The notes: generated from the letters alone by a model not told the origin. Shown: positions 1 through 7,237, counted from the stretch's first letter. The stretch: DNA of 15,430 bases from Hyphomonadaceae bacterium (GCA_025458365.1 JALOSP010000009.1:1-15430); one strand, 5' to 3'. Made by a program: numbers and translations.

Positions 1-93
1 CTGGAGGGCAGGTCACGGGCCTTCTTGAAGATCAATGGGCGCTGGGAGGACCATCTCCGCTATGCGATGCTGGAGGGCGATCCGATCGGGTAG
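1..93 (+). CDS. C-terminal end of a GNAT-like N-acetyltransferase (partial)
   Basis: Only the last 30 codons are inside the window, read from base 1 in frame 1 to a TAG at 91-93. The tail contains the stretch INGRWEDHLRYAMLEGD. It resembles the end of GNAT-fold acetyltransferases, where a Gly-Arg-Trp-x-Asp-His segment lies near the last strand. The acetyl-CoA binding part is outside the window, so the substrate cannot be judged. The gene converges on the JmjC/cupin-like gene, with 14 bases between the two stop codons. The family call rests on a short tail and is tentative. Confidence 0.5.
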   Translation: MEGRSRAFLKINGRWEDHLRYAMLEGDPIG

Positions 94-107
94 GATGGCC
101 AGACCAC

Positions 108-1037
108 CTATCCGGTGACGCCCTTGCCGACGTCGAACTCGGTTTCGTAAACGGCCTGGCGGGCCTTGTTGATACCGAGTTTCTTGAACGCCACCGAAGC
201 GCCAAACCGGGCCACCCGGCCGATCGGGCTTGTGTGCAAATAGGGTTTCGGCGTCACGCCAAACCGGCGGCGCAGGGTGCCGTTGGTGTAATAGGTGCCG
301 TGACGCAGGCGAGCTTCCCAGGTCATGAACTCGCAAGACAGGGACACGTTGAACGTGCCCAGATTGTCCACCCGGTGCGGAGCATTGAACGGCCAGGTCA
401 CGCCGAAGCCGGGGGTGAGGTCTGCAACAAAGGCCTCCGCGTCCCATGCCGGATCATAAGGTAGATCCTCGGTGGTTTCCTTCAGGGCCACCTTCTCCAT
501 CGCCTCATCGGCCAGGAACTTGTCGCGATTGGGATAGAGCCAGACACGCTTGCGGCCAGCCAGATGCATCAGCACCACGCCAGGCGTGTCGGCATGGTAG
601 GGCACGCGGGCCTGTGGTCCTGACAGCAGAAGATTGGCATAGACGTGGAAGGTCTTCAGGCCAGGATTGTGCGCCTCCAGCTCTGCAAAGAACCGGCTGA
701 CAATCGACGATCCGCCGCGATCGGTTGTGAAGGCCTCGCGCAGGTTGATCCACAGTCTGCCTGCCTTGATCGCGTCGAGCATCTTGTCGCCTGACAGGCC
801 ACCCCGGGTGCCTGTGCGCACGCGTGAGGTGCCGTCGTCGGCGATCTCGTTGATGTTCACATCTGTAAGGTGATCGGGATGGGTTTCCAGCAGGCGGGCC
901 ATGGCCTCTTCGCTGAATGCGCCGGTTTCGAGCAAGCCGTGACGGAACATCAGCGGCTCCTTCAAAAATGTGGCGCGGTCGACATCACTCCAGTCGGGGA
1001 TCAGGGCAGGCAGCATGGATGCACTTTCGTTTGGCAT
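108..1037 (-). CDS. JmjC/cupin-like domain protein, putative Fe(II)/2-oxoglutarate oxygenase
   Basis: The predicted protein is 309 aa if it starts at the ATG at 1037, giving MPNESASMLPALIPDW. The frame stays open to 1226, but the added N-terminus is low-complexity and unlike a domain start. ATG at 1016 is an alternative; neither has a strong ribosome binding site. Residues 146-150 give PYHAD and residues 219-222 give APHR. Together they suggest the HxD...H iron-binding triad (H148, D150, H221) of the cupin_8/JmjC fold, and hydrophobic strands such as VVLMHLAGRKRVWLYP lie between them. Enzymes of this fold hydroxylate or demethylate protein or small-molecule substrates using 2-oxoglutarate. 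Some members annotated this way are not proven enzymes, and the substrate here is unknown. The gene is tail-to-tail with the GNAT-like gene and lies downstream of dksA on the same strand, across a 213-base gap. Confidence 0.75.
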   Translation of the reverse strand: MPNESASMLPALIPDWSDVDRATFLKEPLMFRHGLLETGAFSEEAMARLLETHPDHLTDVNINEIADDGTSRVRTGTRGGLSGDKMLDAIKAGRLWINLREAFTTDRGGSSIVSRFFAELEAHNPGLKTFHVYANLLLSGPQARVPYHADTPGVVLMHLAGRKRVWLYPNRDKFLADEAMEKVALKETTEDLPYDPAWDAEAFVADLTPGFGVTWPFNAPHRVDNLGTFNVSLSCEFMTWEARLRHGTYYTNGTLRRRFGVTPKPYLHTSPIGRVARFGASVAFKKLGINKARQAVYETEFDVGKGVTG

Positions 1038-1250
1038 GGATCGCTGTCGCGGCTGATACTCCCGAATGGTAGAAAAACTGTTCTTCGGGCCGGTCGCTTT
1101 GTCTGCATGTGTGCGACGCGGACTTGGAAGCCCGCGGTCCTTTGGGCGCGCCGTGAACACAGGAGCGGCGACGTCCCAGACCGCGCCACACGTCGTTGTG
1201 GCGATCAGTTCCGTCGCGCGGACCACAGGTCTGCGGTCCCCTGGAGCTGC

Positions 1251-1670
1251 TCAGTCGCCTCGGAACACCCGCTCGTCGCGCTCGTGGCGCTCCTGGGCTT
1301 CCAGACTCAAGGTGGCAATCGGACGGGCCATCAGGCGCTTGATCGAGATCGGCTCGCCGGTATCCTCACAATAGCCGTAGGTGCCTTCTTCGATCCGCCG
1401 CAACGCTGCATCGATCTTCGAGATCAGTTTGCGTTGACGGTCGCGGGTGCGAAGCTCGATACCCTTGTCGGTCTCGGCGCTGGCCCGGTCAGCCATGTCG
1501 GGGAGCGAGCCGCTCTCGGCTTGCAAATGCGACAGGGTATGCTTGGAATCGACCAGGATCGAGTTTTTCCAGTCATCCAGCTTCTTGCGGAAGAACTCGC
1601 GTTGCCGCTCGTTCATGAACGGTTCGTCGTCTGTCGGTTCGTAGTCGACGGATACAGTCTCGTCAGTCAC
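1251..1670 (-). CDS. dksA: RNA polymerase-binding transcription factor DksA (one-cysteine type)
   Basis: The 139-aa protein is of usual DksA length. DksA enters the secondary channel of RNA polymerase and, with ppGpp, adjusts initiation at rRNA, amino-acid and stress promoters. A helical coiled-coil runs from about residue 20 to 95. Its tip carries D58, D61 and A63 (DMADRA), the DxxDxA motif needed for activity. The C-terminal region reads YGYCEDTGEPI and later ATLSLEAQERHER. Only the first of the four zinc-finger cysteines (C101) remains. Alphaproteobacteria are known to carry functional one-cysteine DksA, so this is probably not decay. The start is a GTG, chosen because GGAGG lies 5 bases upstream; an internal ATG at codon 19 lacks such a site. 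No partner gene is close enough for an operon. Confidence 0.93.
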   Translation of the reverse strand: MTDETVSVDYEPTDDEPFMNERQREFFRKKLDDWKNSILVDSKHTLSHLQAESGSLPDMADRASAETDKGIELRTRDRQRKLISKIDAALRRIEEGTYGYCEDTGEPISIKRLMARPIATLSLEAQERHERDERVFRGD

Positions 1671-1738
1671 TTAAACCTCCGCTGGGGCAAGCCTCTGCCT
1701 CACTGGCGCGCTATAGGCAGGCCTGTAAGTCGCTGCAA
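1671..1738 (-). promoter_or_regulatory. Candidate dksA promoter and GGAGG ribosome binding site
   Basis: On the minus strand TTGCAG (plus 1733-1738) and TATAGC (plus 1710-1715) are separated by 17 bases, fitting a weak sigma-70 arrangement. Initiation would fall near 1703, leaving a leader of about 33 bases. GGAGG at about 1676-1680 sits 5 bases before the GTG start and is convincing. The -35 match is poor (only TTG conserved), so the promoter is a suggestion. Confidence 0.35.
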
Positions 1739-1787
1739 CGATTTTTAGCCGCAGTGTGGTGAACGGCGGTTGAATAACCTGCTTTGC

Positions 1788-1819
1788 AGAAATAGTGGCG
1801 GCCCTTCGCCGGTCGCCAC
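1788..1819 (-). terminator. Likely Rho-independent terminator after the DUF2147 gene
   Basis: Just after the minus-strand stop at 1825 lie two arms, GTGGCGACC (plus 1811-1819) and GGCCGCCAC (plus 1795-1803). They pair over nine positions with one mismatch around a 7-base loop. On the minus strand the hairpin is followed by TATTTC, a short weak U-tract. It is placed to end the acyl-CoA dehydrogenase/DUF2147 transcript before the dksA promoter. Confidence 0.5.
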
Positions 1820-1824
1820 AACCC

Positions 1825-2244
1825 CTATCGGGACGGTGTCCAGATCTGGGTCTGGCAGATCGGGCCAAGGCAGCCCTTCACTTCCAGATTGCCATTTGCG
1901 AGAAGACGCAATTCGCTGCGATAGGTGCGTCCTGTTTCAGGGTCGTAGATGCGCCCTCCGGTCCAGCGTCCGTTCGGATTGCGGGTAAAGCCATCCAGAA
2001 TTCGCAGGCCCCGGACCGGGCGCGTCCGCAAGGCCCGGTCAGGGTTGTTGGCATCCAGCGCATTGGCCTGGCCCTCGGTGAGAACGCGGGTAATCGTGCC
2101 GCAAACACGCGCCGGGCCACACGACGCTATCGAAACGACGCCACTGCGGGCTGCGGTCAGCCAGACTGTTCCGTCCAGCGCGAGCGCCGGTGTTGCAGCG
2201 ATGGCGATCCCGCCGGTCACGACGGCCAATACGGTCATTCTCAT
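1825..2244 (-). CDS. Secreted DUF2147 family protein
   Basis: A 139-aa protein begins MRMTVLAVVTGGIAIAATPA and has a clear Sec signal peptide, with likely cleavage after ALA at about residue 23. The mature part shows the DUF2147 pattern: a Trp near the start, a C42...C48 pair (SCGPARVC) and the strongly typical GRIYDPETGRTY at about 97-108. It ends with a second pair, C125...C130, and IW near the C-terminus. DUF2147 proteins are small periplasmic lipocalin-like beta proteins of unknown function. The cysteine pairs suggest disulfides. The start was chosen because GAGGAGG overlaps the stop codon of the upstream dehydrogenase. The ATG two codons later is possible, and the upstream extension of the frame lies inside the dehydrogenase gene. 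The 13-base gap to that gene implies co-transcription. Confidence 0.85.
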   Translation of the reverse strand: MRMTVLAVVTGGIAIAATPALALDGTVWLTAARSGVVSIASCGPARVCGTITRVLTEGQANALDANNPDRALRTRPVRGLRILDGFTRNPNGRWTGGRIYDPETGRTYRSELRLLANGNLEVKGCLGPICQTQIWTPSR

Positions 2245-2257
2245 CCGCGCGTCCTCC

Positions 2258-4066
2258 TCACCCGGCCAGCGATTCCATATCGGCTTCGAACACACGCTCG
2301 GCGCCTGCGGTGATGGATGGCAGCAGGCCGTGGGCCTGGGCCAGCACGTTTTCGGCATAGAAGCCTGCCAGCGCGATCCGGGCCGTCAACCAGCCGGCAT
2401 CCCCATCGCCCGCCCGCAACAGACCCGATGCCGCCAGAGCCCCGGTCGCCAGCGCCCAGCCTCCCACCACGTCGCCCGACAGCTTCAGGAACGGCGTGGC
2501 ACCTGCGAGGCCATCGCGACGGTCATTGGCGCTCATGGCGTCACGCATCCAGCTGGACGCTGTCGCAAGCGCCTCCAGTGCCTCTGCCAGCCGCTCGCCC
2601 GTCCATTGCACCTGACTGTTCGGGTCAGCCTTGCAAGCGTCCGCGGTCGTTTTGATGTCGGCGATCAGGCTGTCCATCGCTGCGCCCTGATCCTGCGCCA
2701 GCTTGCGGCCCACGAGGTCGATGGCCTGTATGCCATTGGTGCCTTCATAAATCGCCGCAATCCGCGCATCGCGATAGAATTGGGCAGCGCCACCTTCCTC
2801 CACAAAACCCATGCCGCCATGGATTTGCACGCCGAGGCTCGCCACATCCACCCCGGTATCGGTGCTCCAGCCCTTGGCAATCGGGGTCAGCAATTCCTCC
2901 CGGGTCCGGGCCGCAGCGCGCCCTTCTGGCGAGCTTGCCAGATTGGCCAGATCAGCGGCCACCGCGGTCATGTGGCAGATGCCGCGAGCCGCTGCGATCC
3001 GCGCCTTCATGGTCATCAGCATGCGGCGCACATCGGCATGGTGGAAGATCGGGCTCGGGCCATCCCCGGTCCAGCCTTCGGCCCGGCCCTGCTTGCGCTC
3101 CTGGGCATAGGACCATGCTTTCTGGAACGCTGCGTCACCGACAGCGACACCTTGCAAGCCGACATTCAGGCGTGCCGAATTCATCATGGTGAACATGCAG
3201 GCCAGGCCCTTGTTCGGCTGGCCGATCAGCCAGCCGATGGCACCGTCCCCTTTGTCGCCATAGCTCATAGTGCACGTTGGGGAGGCATGAATGCCCATTT
3301 TGTGTTCCAGCCCGATGCAGGTGACGTCATTGCGCACACCGGGGTTGCCGTCCGCATCAGGCAGGAATTTCGGCACCAGAAACAGGCTCACCCCACGATT
3401 GCCGGGCGGTGCATCGGGTAGCCGGGCCAGGACCAGATGAATGATGTTCTCGGCCAGATCGTGCTCGCCCCAGGTGATGTAGATCTTCTGCCCGAAAATC
3501 CGGTAGCTGCCGTCCCCGTGTGGCACGGCCCGGCTGGCAAGCGCGCCGACGTCCGAACCGGCCTGCGGCTCGGTCAGGTTCATGGTGCCAGACCATTGCC
3601 CGGTCACCAGCTTTGGCAGATAGAGCGCTTGTTGCTCGACCGTGCCATGGGCGGACAGTGCCTCCACCGCGCCCAGTGTCAGCATCGGGCAAAGCCCGAA
3701 ACTCATGTTGGCGGCGTGAATCATCTCATGGACTGCCAGGGCTACCACTTTGGGCAGGCCCATCCCGCCACTGGCCGGATCGAACGGAACGGACTGCCAG
3801 CCGCCCTCGACAAACTGTTGGTAGGCTTCGGCAAATCCGGGCGGCGAGATCACCGCGCCATCCTCGGTGCGTCGCGTGCCATGTCGATCACCGGGCGCAT
3901 TGAGCGGTGCCAGAACGTCTGACGCAAGCCTGCCGGACTCTTCCAGGATCTGGGTTACCAGGTCGATCCCCAAGTCTGGAAAGGCGCCGGTTTCGATCAG
4001 CCGGTCCAAGCCAGCAACATGTTGCAGGCTGAAAGCGATGTCTCGGACCGGGGCTGCATAGGCCAT
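2258..4066 (-). CDS. Acyl-CoA dehydrogenase, long DmdC-like type
   Basis: The 602-aa protein starts MAYAAPVRDIAFSLQHVAGL. This N-terminus is characteristic of the approximately 600-residue acyl-CoA dehydrogenases related to 3-methylmercaptopropionyl-CoA dehydrogenase (DmdC). The FAD-binding signature MNLTEPQAGSDVG lies at 162-174. The C-terminal core has LGVQIHGGMGF at 411-421, and IYEGTNGIQAIDLVGRKL at 439-456 places the expected catalytic glutamate at E441. A C-terminal extension of about 140 residues is typical of this subgroup. The enzyme should oxidise an acyl-CoA to the trans-2-enoyl-CoA and pass electrons to ETF. Chain length or branched substrate cannot be read from sequence, and a true DMSP role is not implied. 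ATG at 4066 is preceded by AAGGA; the frame is open to 4123, but the extra residues do not look conserved. It is the first gene of a unit with the DUF2147 gene. Confidence 0.92.
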   Translation of the reverse strand: MAYAAPVRDIAFSLQHVAGLDRLIETGAFPDLGIDLVTQILEESGRLASDVLAPLNAPGDRHGTRRTEDGAVISPPGFAEAYQQFVEGGWQSVPFDPASGGMGLPKVVALAVHEMIHAANMSFGLCPMLTLGAVEALSAHGTVEQQALYLPKLVTGQWSGTMNLTEPQAGSDVGALASRAVPHGDGSYRIFGQKIYITWGEHDLAENIIHLVLARLPDAPPGNRGVSLFLVPKFLPDADGNPGVRNDVTCIGLEHKMGIHASPTCTMSYGDKGDGAIGWLIGQPNKGLACMFTMMNSARLNVGLQGVAVGDAAFQKAWSYAQERKQGRAEGWTGDGPSPIFHHADVRRMLMTMKARIAAARGICHMTAVAADLANLASSPEGRAAARTREELLTPIAKGWSTDTGVDVASLGVQIHGGMGFVEEGGAAQFYRDARIAAIYEGTNGIQAIDLVGRKLAQDQGAAMDSLIADIKTTADACKADPNSQVQWTGERLAEALEALATASSWMRDAMSANDRRDGLAGATPFLKLSGDVVGGWALATGALAASGLLRAGDGDAGWLTARIALAGFYAENVLAQAHGLLPSITAGAERVFEADMESLAG

Positions 4067-4297
4067 GCTGGCGTCATCCTTGTTCCCGTCACGGACTGCC
4101 ACAGTTCGGTCGCCAGAGGGCAAGCCGGTTGAAATCGTGATGATCCGTGCCAGATCATGAAAGTGTTGTCATTTGACGGCAACCTCTATCGTGGTGCTTG
4201 AAGCCTGGCCAGACTGGTGCGGTGCCGGTCACTGAGAATTGCAAACACTGTCAAGACCGGTCAGCCGGGTCTGGCGGATTTTTCTGGAGAGTGTCGA
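4067..4297. promoter_or_regulatory. Divergent intergenic region with an inverted repeat
   Basis: This 231-base gap must hold the start signals of the dehydrogenase unit (minus) and the YceI operon (plus). An inverted repeat, ATGATC (4140-4145) and GATCAT (4153-4158), has a 7-base spacer and could be an operator. Further right, TTGTCA and an overlapping TTGACG near 4170-4180 are possible -35 elements for the plus strand, but no convincing -10 follows at the right distance. GGAGAG just before 4298 is the ribosome binding site of the YceI gene. No coding sequence is supported here. Confidence 0.4.
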
Positions 4298-4981
4298 ATG
4301 CGTGTGTTCCCTGTGCTGCTTGCCACCACCACCCTGGCGCTGACTGGTGCCCTTGGCGGATGCATCTCGGTCGGCCCCACAACTGTTGTTGCCTCGGAGG
4401 CGACCGCCAGCACCGAAACACCACAACAGATCAACGAACGGGCCGCCGTTCTGGCGCGCCAGCCTGCCGGTGCCTATGCGGTGGACAGCACCCATGCCGG
4501 CTTGCACTTCAGCGTGAACCATTGGGGCCTGTCACAATACACAATGCGGTTCGACCAGGTCAGTGGAACGCTGGACTTCAATCCGACCAATCCGACCGCC
4601 TCGCGCGTGGATGTGCGGATCAACCCGCGCTCGATCCATACCGGCATTGCCGAGTTTGATGCCAAGATCGCCAATGACGCGCTGAAGGCCGAAGCCAATC
4701 CGGAAATCCGCTTCGTGTCCACCAGCCTGTCATCCACCGGCGCGACACGTGGCACCATGACTGGCGATTTGACCCTGGCGGGCGTGACCAAGCCGGTGAC
4801 GCTGGACGTTGCGTTCAATGGCGGGCGCCCCAACCCGTTTGCCGGCGGCCGTGCGCAAATCGGCTTTTCGGCCACCGGCACGTTCAAGCGGTCAGACTTT
4901 GGGGTGACCAATTGGAGCCAGGCGGTTGGCGATGATGTCACCGTGCGAATCGAGATCGAGTTCCTGCAGGCGGCGGGCTGA
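4298..4981 (+). CDS. YceI family lipoprotein
   Basis: The 227-aa protein begins MRVFPVLLATTTLALTGALG and continues G-C. The lipobox LGGC makes C22 the likely lipidated residue, so the protein should be membrane-anchored. After a linker rich in Ala/Thr/Glu, the YceI domain starts near residue 55 (AYAVDSTHAGLHFSVNHWGL). It ends at the C-terminus with the typical strand pattern VGDDVTVRIEIEFLQA. Mid-domain signatures include FDAKIANDALKAEANPEIRFVS and GDLTLAGVTKPVTLDVAFNG. YceI proteins form an extended lipocalin-like barrel that binds isoprenoid or other long hydrophobic ligands in the periplasm. The start was chosen for GGAGAG seven bases upstream and for the intact signal peptide; an ATG at 4217 would bury the signal. 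The next gene starts 3 bases after the stop, so this is the first gene of an operon. Confidence 0.92.
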   Translation: MRVFPVLLATTTLALTGALGGCISVGPTTVVASEATASTETPQQINERAAVLARQPAGAYAVDSTHAGLHFSVNHWGLSQYTMRFDQVSGTLDFNPTNPTASRVDVRINPRSIHTGIAEFDAKIANDALKAEANPEIRFVSTSLSSTGATRGTMTGDLTLAGVTKPVTLDVAFNGGRPNPFAGGRAQIGFSATGTFKRSDFGVTNWSQAVGDDVTVRIEIEFLQAAG

Positions 4982-4984
4982 TCC

Positions 4985-5557
4985 ATGGCGGGGCTGGCTG
5001 ACCAGGATCGCTACACGCGGGTTGCCATCATCCTGCACTGGCTCATTGCGGTGCTGCTGATCGGCAATCTGGCGGGCGGGATGCTGATGGACTTCCTGCC
5101 GCGCGAACAGAAGTTCGCCGTGATCCAGCTGCACAAGAGTTCCGGCTTCACAGTGCTGGCCCTGTCACTGGCCCGGATCGCCTGGCGGCTGGGCCACAAG
5201 CCACCGGCTCTGCCTGCCACCATGGCCGGCTGGGAGAGGGCGGCGGCCAGCTTTGCCCATGGTTTCTTCTATTTCGCCATGATCGCCATGCCGCTCAGCG
5301 GCTGGGTGATGGCGTCCTCTGCCCCTTACAAGATCACAACCGAGTGGTTCGGCCTGTTCGAAATCCCCAATGTGCCCGGGCTGGCCGACAGTCCGGACCG
5401 CAAGGCGATCAACGAGGCCGCCTATGAAACCCATGAACTGATCGCCTACGGCACCATCGCCTTGATCGTGCTGCACGCCGGAGCGGCGCTGAAGCATCAT
5501 TTCAAGGATCGCGACGGGGTCCTGGCCCGCATGTTGCCGATGGTGGCCCGGCGATGA
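4985..5557 (+). CDS. Cytochrome b561 family membrane protein
   Basis: The 190-aa integral membrane protein has four predicted helices, near residues 12-35, 48-68, 90-110 and 150-170. Candidate haem-ligand histidines lie in or beside them: H18 (ILHWL), H50 (QLHKSSG), H92 (FAHGFFY), H150 (THELIAY) and H164 (VLHAGAALKHH). This is the pattern of bacterial di-haem cytochrome b561 (CybB/YceJ), which exchanges electrons with the quinone pool. The gene sits between two YceI genes: it starts 3 bases after the first and its TGA overlaps the ATG of the next (ATGA). The E. coli yceJ-yceI pair has the same partnership. That context suggests the YceI proteins carry a hydrophobic redox ligand serviced by this cytochrome, although the reaction is not established. 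Confidence 0.92.
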   Translation: MAGLADQDRYTRVAIILHWLIAVLLIGNLAGGMLMDFLPREQKFAVIQLHKSSGFTVLALSLARIAWRLGHKPPALPATMAGWERAAASFAHGFFYFAMIAMPLSGWVMASSAPYKITTEWFGLFEIPNVPGLADSPDRKAINEAAYETHELIAYGTIALIVLHAGAALKHHFKDRDGVLARMLPMVARR

Positions 5558-6147
5558 ATCGCAGGCAGATTGTCTCCGCCGCGGCACTGGCCCTGACGGC
5601 CGGCATCATGCCTGGCAGTCTTGCAGGCGTGCAGGCCCAAGGCGCGGGTGCGCCTGCCTGGACCGTGACAGCTGCGCAAAGCAGCATCAGTTTCGCCACC
5701 CGTTGGGACGGCAATCCGGTGACGGGTACGTTTCCGGACTGGACCGCCGACATCCGGTTCGATCCGCGCAATCTGGGCGCCTCGCGGGTGCGGGTCGAGG
5801 TTCGCACCGGGTCTGTCCGGTCAGGCACGCGCGAGGCCGTAGACAATCTGCCCGGCCCTGACTGGCTGGCCAGCCGGGCTTTTCCCACCGTGACCTATGA
5901 AGCCAGCCGCTTCACTGCTCTGGGCGGCAACCGCTATCGGGCGGACGGCTTTATCACCGTGAAGGGCGTCCGCCACCGGCTGACCCTGCCGTTCACACTC
6001 GATATCGCAGGCACCACGGCCACGATGAACGGCACAGCAGCCCTGAACCGGTTGCCGTTGCGGATCGGGGTGGAGTCTGATGCCGCTGCTGAGTGGGTGG
6101 ACCGGGTGACGAACGTCACCGTGCGCGTCGTCGCCACCCGCCGCTGA
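5554..6147 (+). CDS. YceI family periplasmic protein
   Basis: The 197-aa protein has an N-terminal signal peptide (MNRRQIVSAAALALTAGIM...) with likely cleavage after VQA near residue 28. NRRQIV vaguely resembles a twin-arginine motif but lacks the usual Ser/Thr and Phe, so Sec export is the simpler reading. The YceI domain follows, with WTVTAAQSSISFATRWDGN at the front. It also has VRSGTREAVDNLPGPDWL, where FD..NP-type loops normally sit, and DGFITVKGVRHRLTLPFTLDI. No lipobox is present, so this copy should be soluble, unlike the YceI lipoprotein upstream. The ATG overlaps the stop of cytochrome b561, indicating translational coupling. It is probably the last gene of the operon. Confidence 0.9.
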   Translation: MNRRQIVSAAALALTAGIMPGSLAGVQAQGAGAPAWTVTAAQSSISFATRWDGNPVTGTFPDWTADIRFDPRNLGASRVRVEVRTGSVRSGTREAVDNLPGPDWLASRAFPTVTYEASRFTALGGNRYRADGFITVKGVRHRLTLPFTLDIAGTTATMNGTAALNRLPLRIGVESDAAAEWVDRVTNVTVRVVATRR

Positions 6148-6221
6148 CAGGCGGCCCGTCTGGCCATCTTTCCCTCTGGCTGGGGGTCTACCAGTCTGTT
6201 TCTGGCCACAACGATGTGACG

Positions 6222-6240
6222 ATTCAGTCATGACCTGAAT
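6222..6240. promoter_or_regulatory. 19-bp near-perfect dyad upstream of the repeat lipoprotein gene
   Basis: ATTCAGTCATGACCTGAAT is a dyad: ATTCA and TGAAT flank the perfect palindrome GTCATGAC with one extra C. It lies 74 bases after the YceI stop and about 67 bases before the next start. This suits an operator; as RNA it would be only a weak hairpin with no U-tract. The rest of 6148-6307 shows no convincing terminator or promoter. A GGGGG tract about 10 bases before 6308 serves as the ribosome binding site. Confidence 0.35.
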
Positions 6241-6307
6241 TTAACGGGCAGGACCAGGCTCGGCTTGTTATCAGTGACCAATCCAATGGTTTTTCGGGGG
6301 TCCAGTC

Positions 6308-7237
6308 ATGCCGAAGTCGTTCAAAGGAAAACCGCTTTCCAAAACAGGCACAGTCATGCCGGTTCTTGCGTGGGCGATCGTCCTGGCAGTCGGGGGGTGC
6401 AGCCAGGCTTCGCGCGGCGAACAGGTGGCAGAGGTGAGCCAGAGGGGCCCGGCGCGCGTCGCGCAAGCCGATCTGAGAGTCAACAATTTCGTCGGCATTG
6501 TTCAACGGGTCGAGACCCGCGAAGCGGTGGTGCGTGCCGAAGTCATCGGCGGGGCGCCCGGTCTTCGTGCCACGGTCAGCACCGATGGCCCATTGACCGT
6601 GGAGGGTCCCGACACCATCCGCAACAGTCGCTGCAACACTGTCCCCGGCGGTTTGCGGATCGAGATCAATGGAACACGTTATACCGAAGCCGACCTGCCT
6701 GTGCTTCGGATTTCGGGACCCGCGACCATGCGGGTGGAAGCCAACGGCCTGTTCGCGGGCGGCGGGTTTGGCGATGTCGGCGGATCCGCCTTCAGCGTGA
6801 CGGGCTGCCAAGCGGTTTCGGTAGGCCGGGTCAGCGGCGATCTCGATCTCGATCTTGCAGGCTCCGGTGATGTCGATGTTGGCAGTGTCAGTGGTGCGGG
6901 AGTGGTCAATCTGGCGGGCTCGGGCCAGGTCCGGCTCGGACGCGTGGACGGCGATCTCAGACTGAATGTGGCCGGGTCGGGCGACACGCGAGTGGCCGAA
7001 GCCGGTGGGAATCTGGCGGTCAATGTCGCCGGGTCAGGTGACGTGCTGATTGCAGCTGGTCGCTCCAAGCTCGATGTGAACATAGCAGGTTCGGGCGATG
7101 TGCGCCTCGATGGCACAGCAGTGGACCCAAAGGTGGCCATCGTCGGCTCCGGTGATGTGATCGTGGCCGCAATTGTAGGCAGCCGATCGGTCAGTCGCAT
7201 GGGTACTGGCAGCCTGCAGGTGACCGGCTCCAACTGA
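6308..7237 (+). CDS. DUF2807 / head-GIN type lipoprotein with exact 19-residue repeats
   Basis: The 309-aa protein has a positively charged N-terminus, a hydrophobic stretch at 17-29 and lipobox VGGC with C31, so it is a predicted lipoprotein. The C-terminal half is a repeat array. AGSG-like tetrads start at residues 184, 203, 222, 241, 260 and 279, each exactly 19 residues apart. A degenerate member follows at 298 (MGTGS), and a possible one lies earlier at 165. Typical units read NVAGSGDVLIA and NIAGSGDVRLD. Such GSGD repeats are characteristic of the DUF2807 (GIN) domain, a right-handed parallel beta-helix of unknown function, probably adhesive or structural. C109 and C167 are the only cysteines in the mature part beyond the lipobox. 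ATG at 6308 follows a G-rich tract; a second ATG at 6356 would still leave a usable signal. No operon partner is evident. Confidence 0.85.
   Translation: MPKSFKGKPLSKTGTVMPVLAWAIVLAVGGCSQASRGEQVAEVSQRGPARVAQADLRVNNFVGIVQRVETREAVVRAEVIGGAPGLRATVSTDGPLTVEGPDTIRNSRCNTVPGGLRIEINGTRYTEADLPVLRISGPATMRVEANGLFAGGGFGDVGGSAFSVTGCQAVSVGRVSGDLDLDLAGSGDVDVGSVSGAGVVNLAGSGQVRLGRVDGDLRLNVAGSGDTRVAEAGGNLAVNVAGSGDVLIAAGRSKLDVNIAGSGDVRLDGTAVDPKVAIVGSGDVIVAAIVGSRSVSRMGTGSLQVTGSN

Noticed and set aside
1038..1226. N-terminal extension of the JmjC/cupin-like frame
   Set aside because: The extra 63 residues are Arg/Thr/Ala-rich without pattern. The domain begins naturally at MPNESASM, and the stretch more likely holds the promoter.
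1221..1238. Hairpin GACCACAG..CTGCGGTC after dksA as a terminator
   Set aside because: It has a two-base loop, a wobble in the stem and no U-tract on the minus strand, so it is too weak to call.
870..1748. 292-codon plus-strand open frame across dksA
   Set aside because: It overlaps dksA and the start of the cupin-like gene in antisense and has no family resemblance.
1949..3421. 490-codon plus-strand open frame opposite the acyl-CoA dehydrogenase
   Set aside because: It is antisense to a clearly recognised gene, is rich in Arg/His/Pro/Gly as expected for a GC-rich shadow frame, and has no recognisable domain.
4145..4165. Sigma-54-like TGGCAC on the minus strand upstream of the dehydrogenase
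   Set aside because: The -12 TTGC element is absent at the required spacing.
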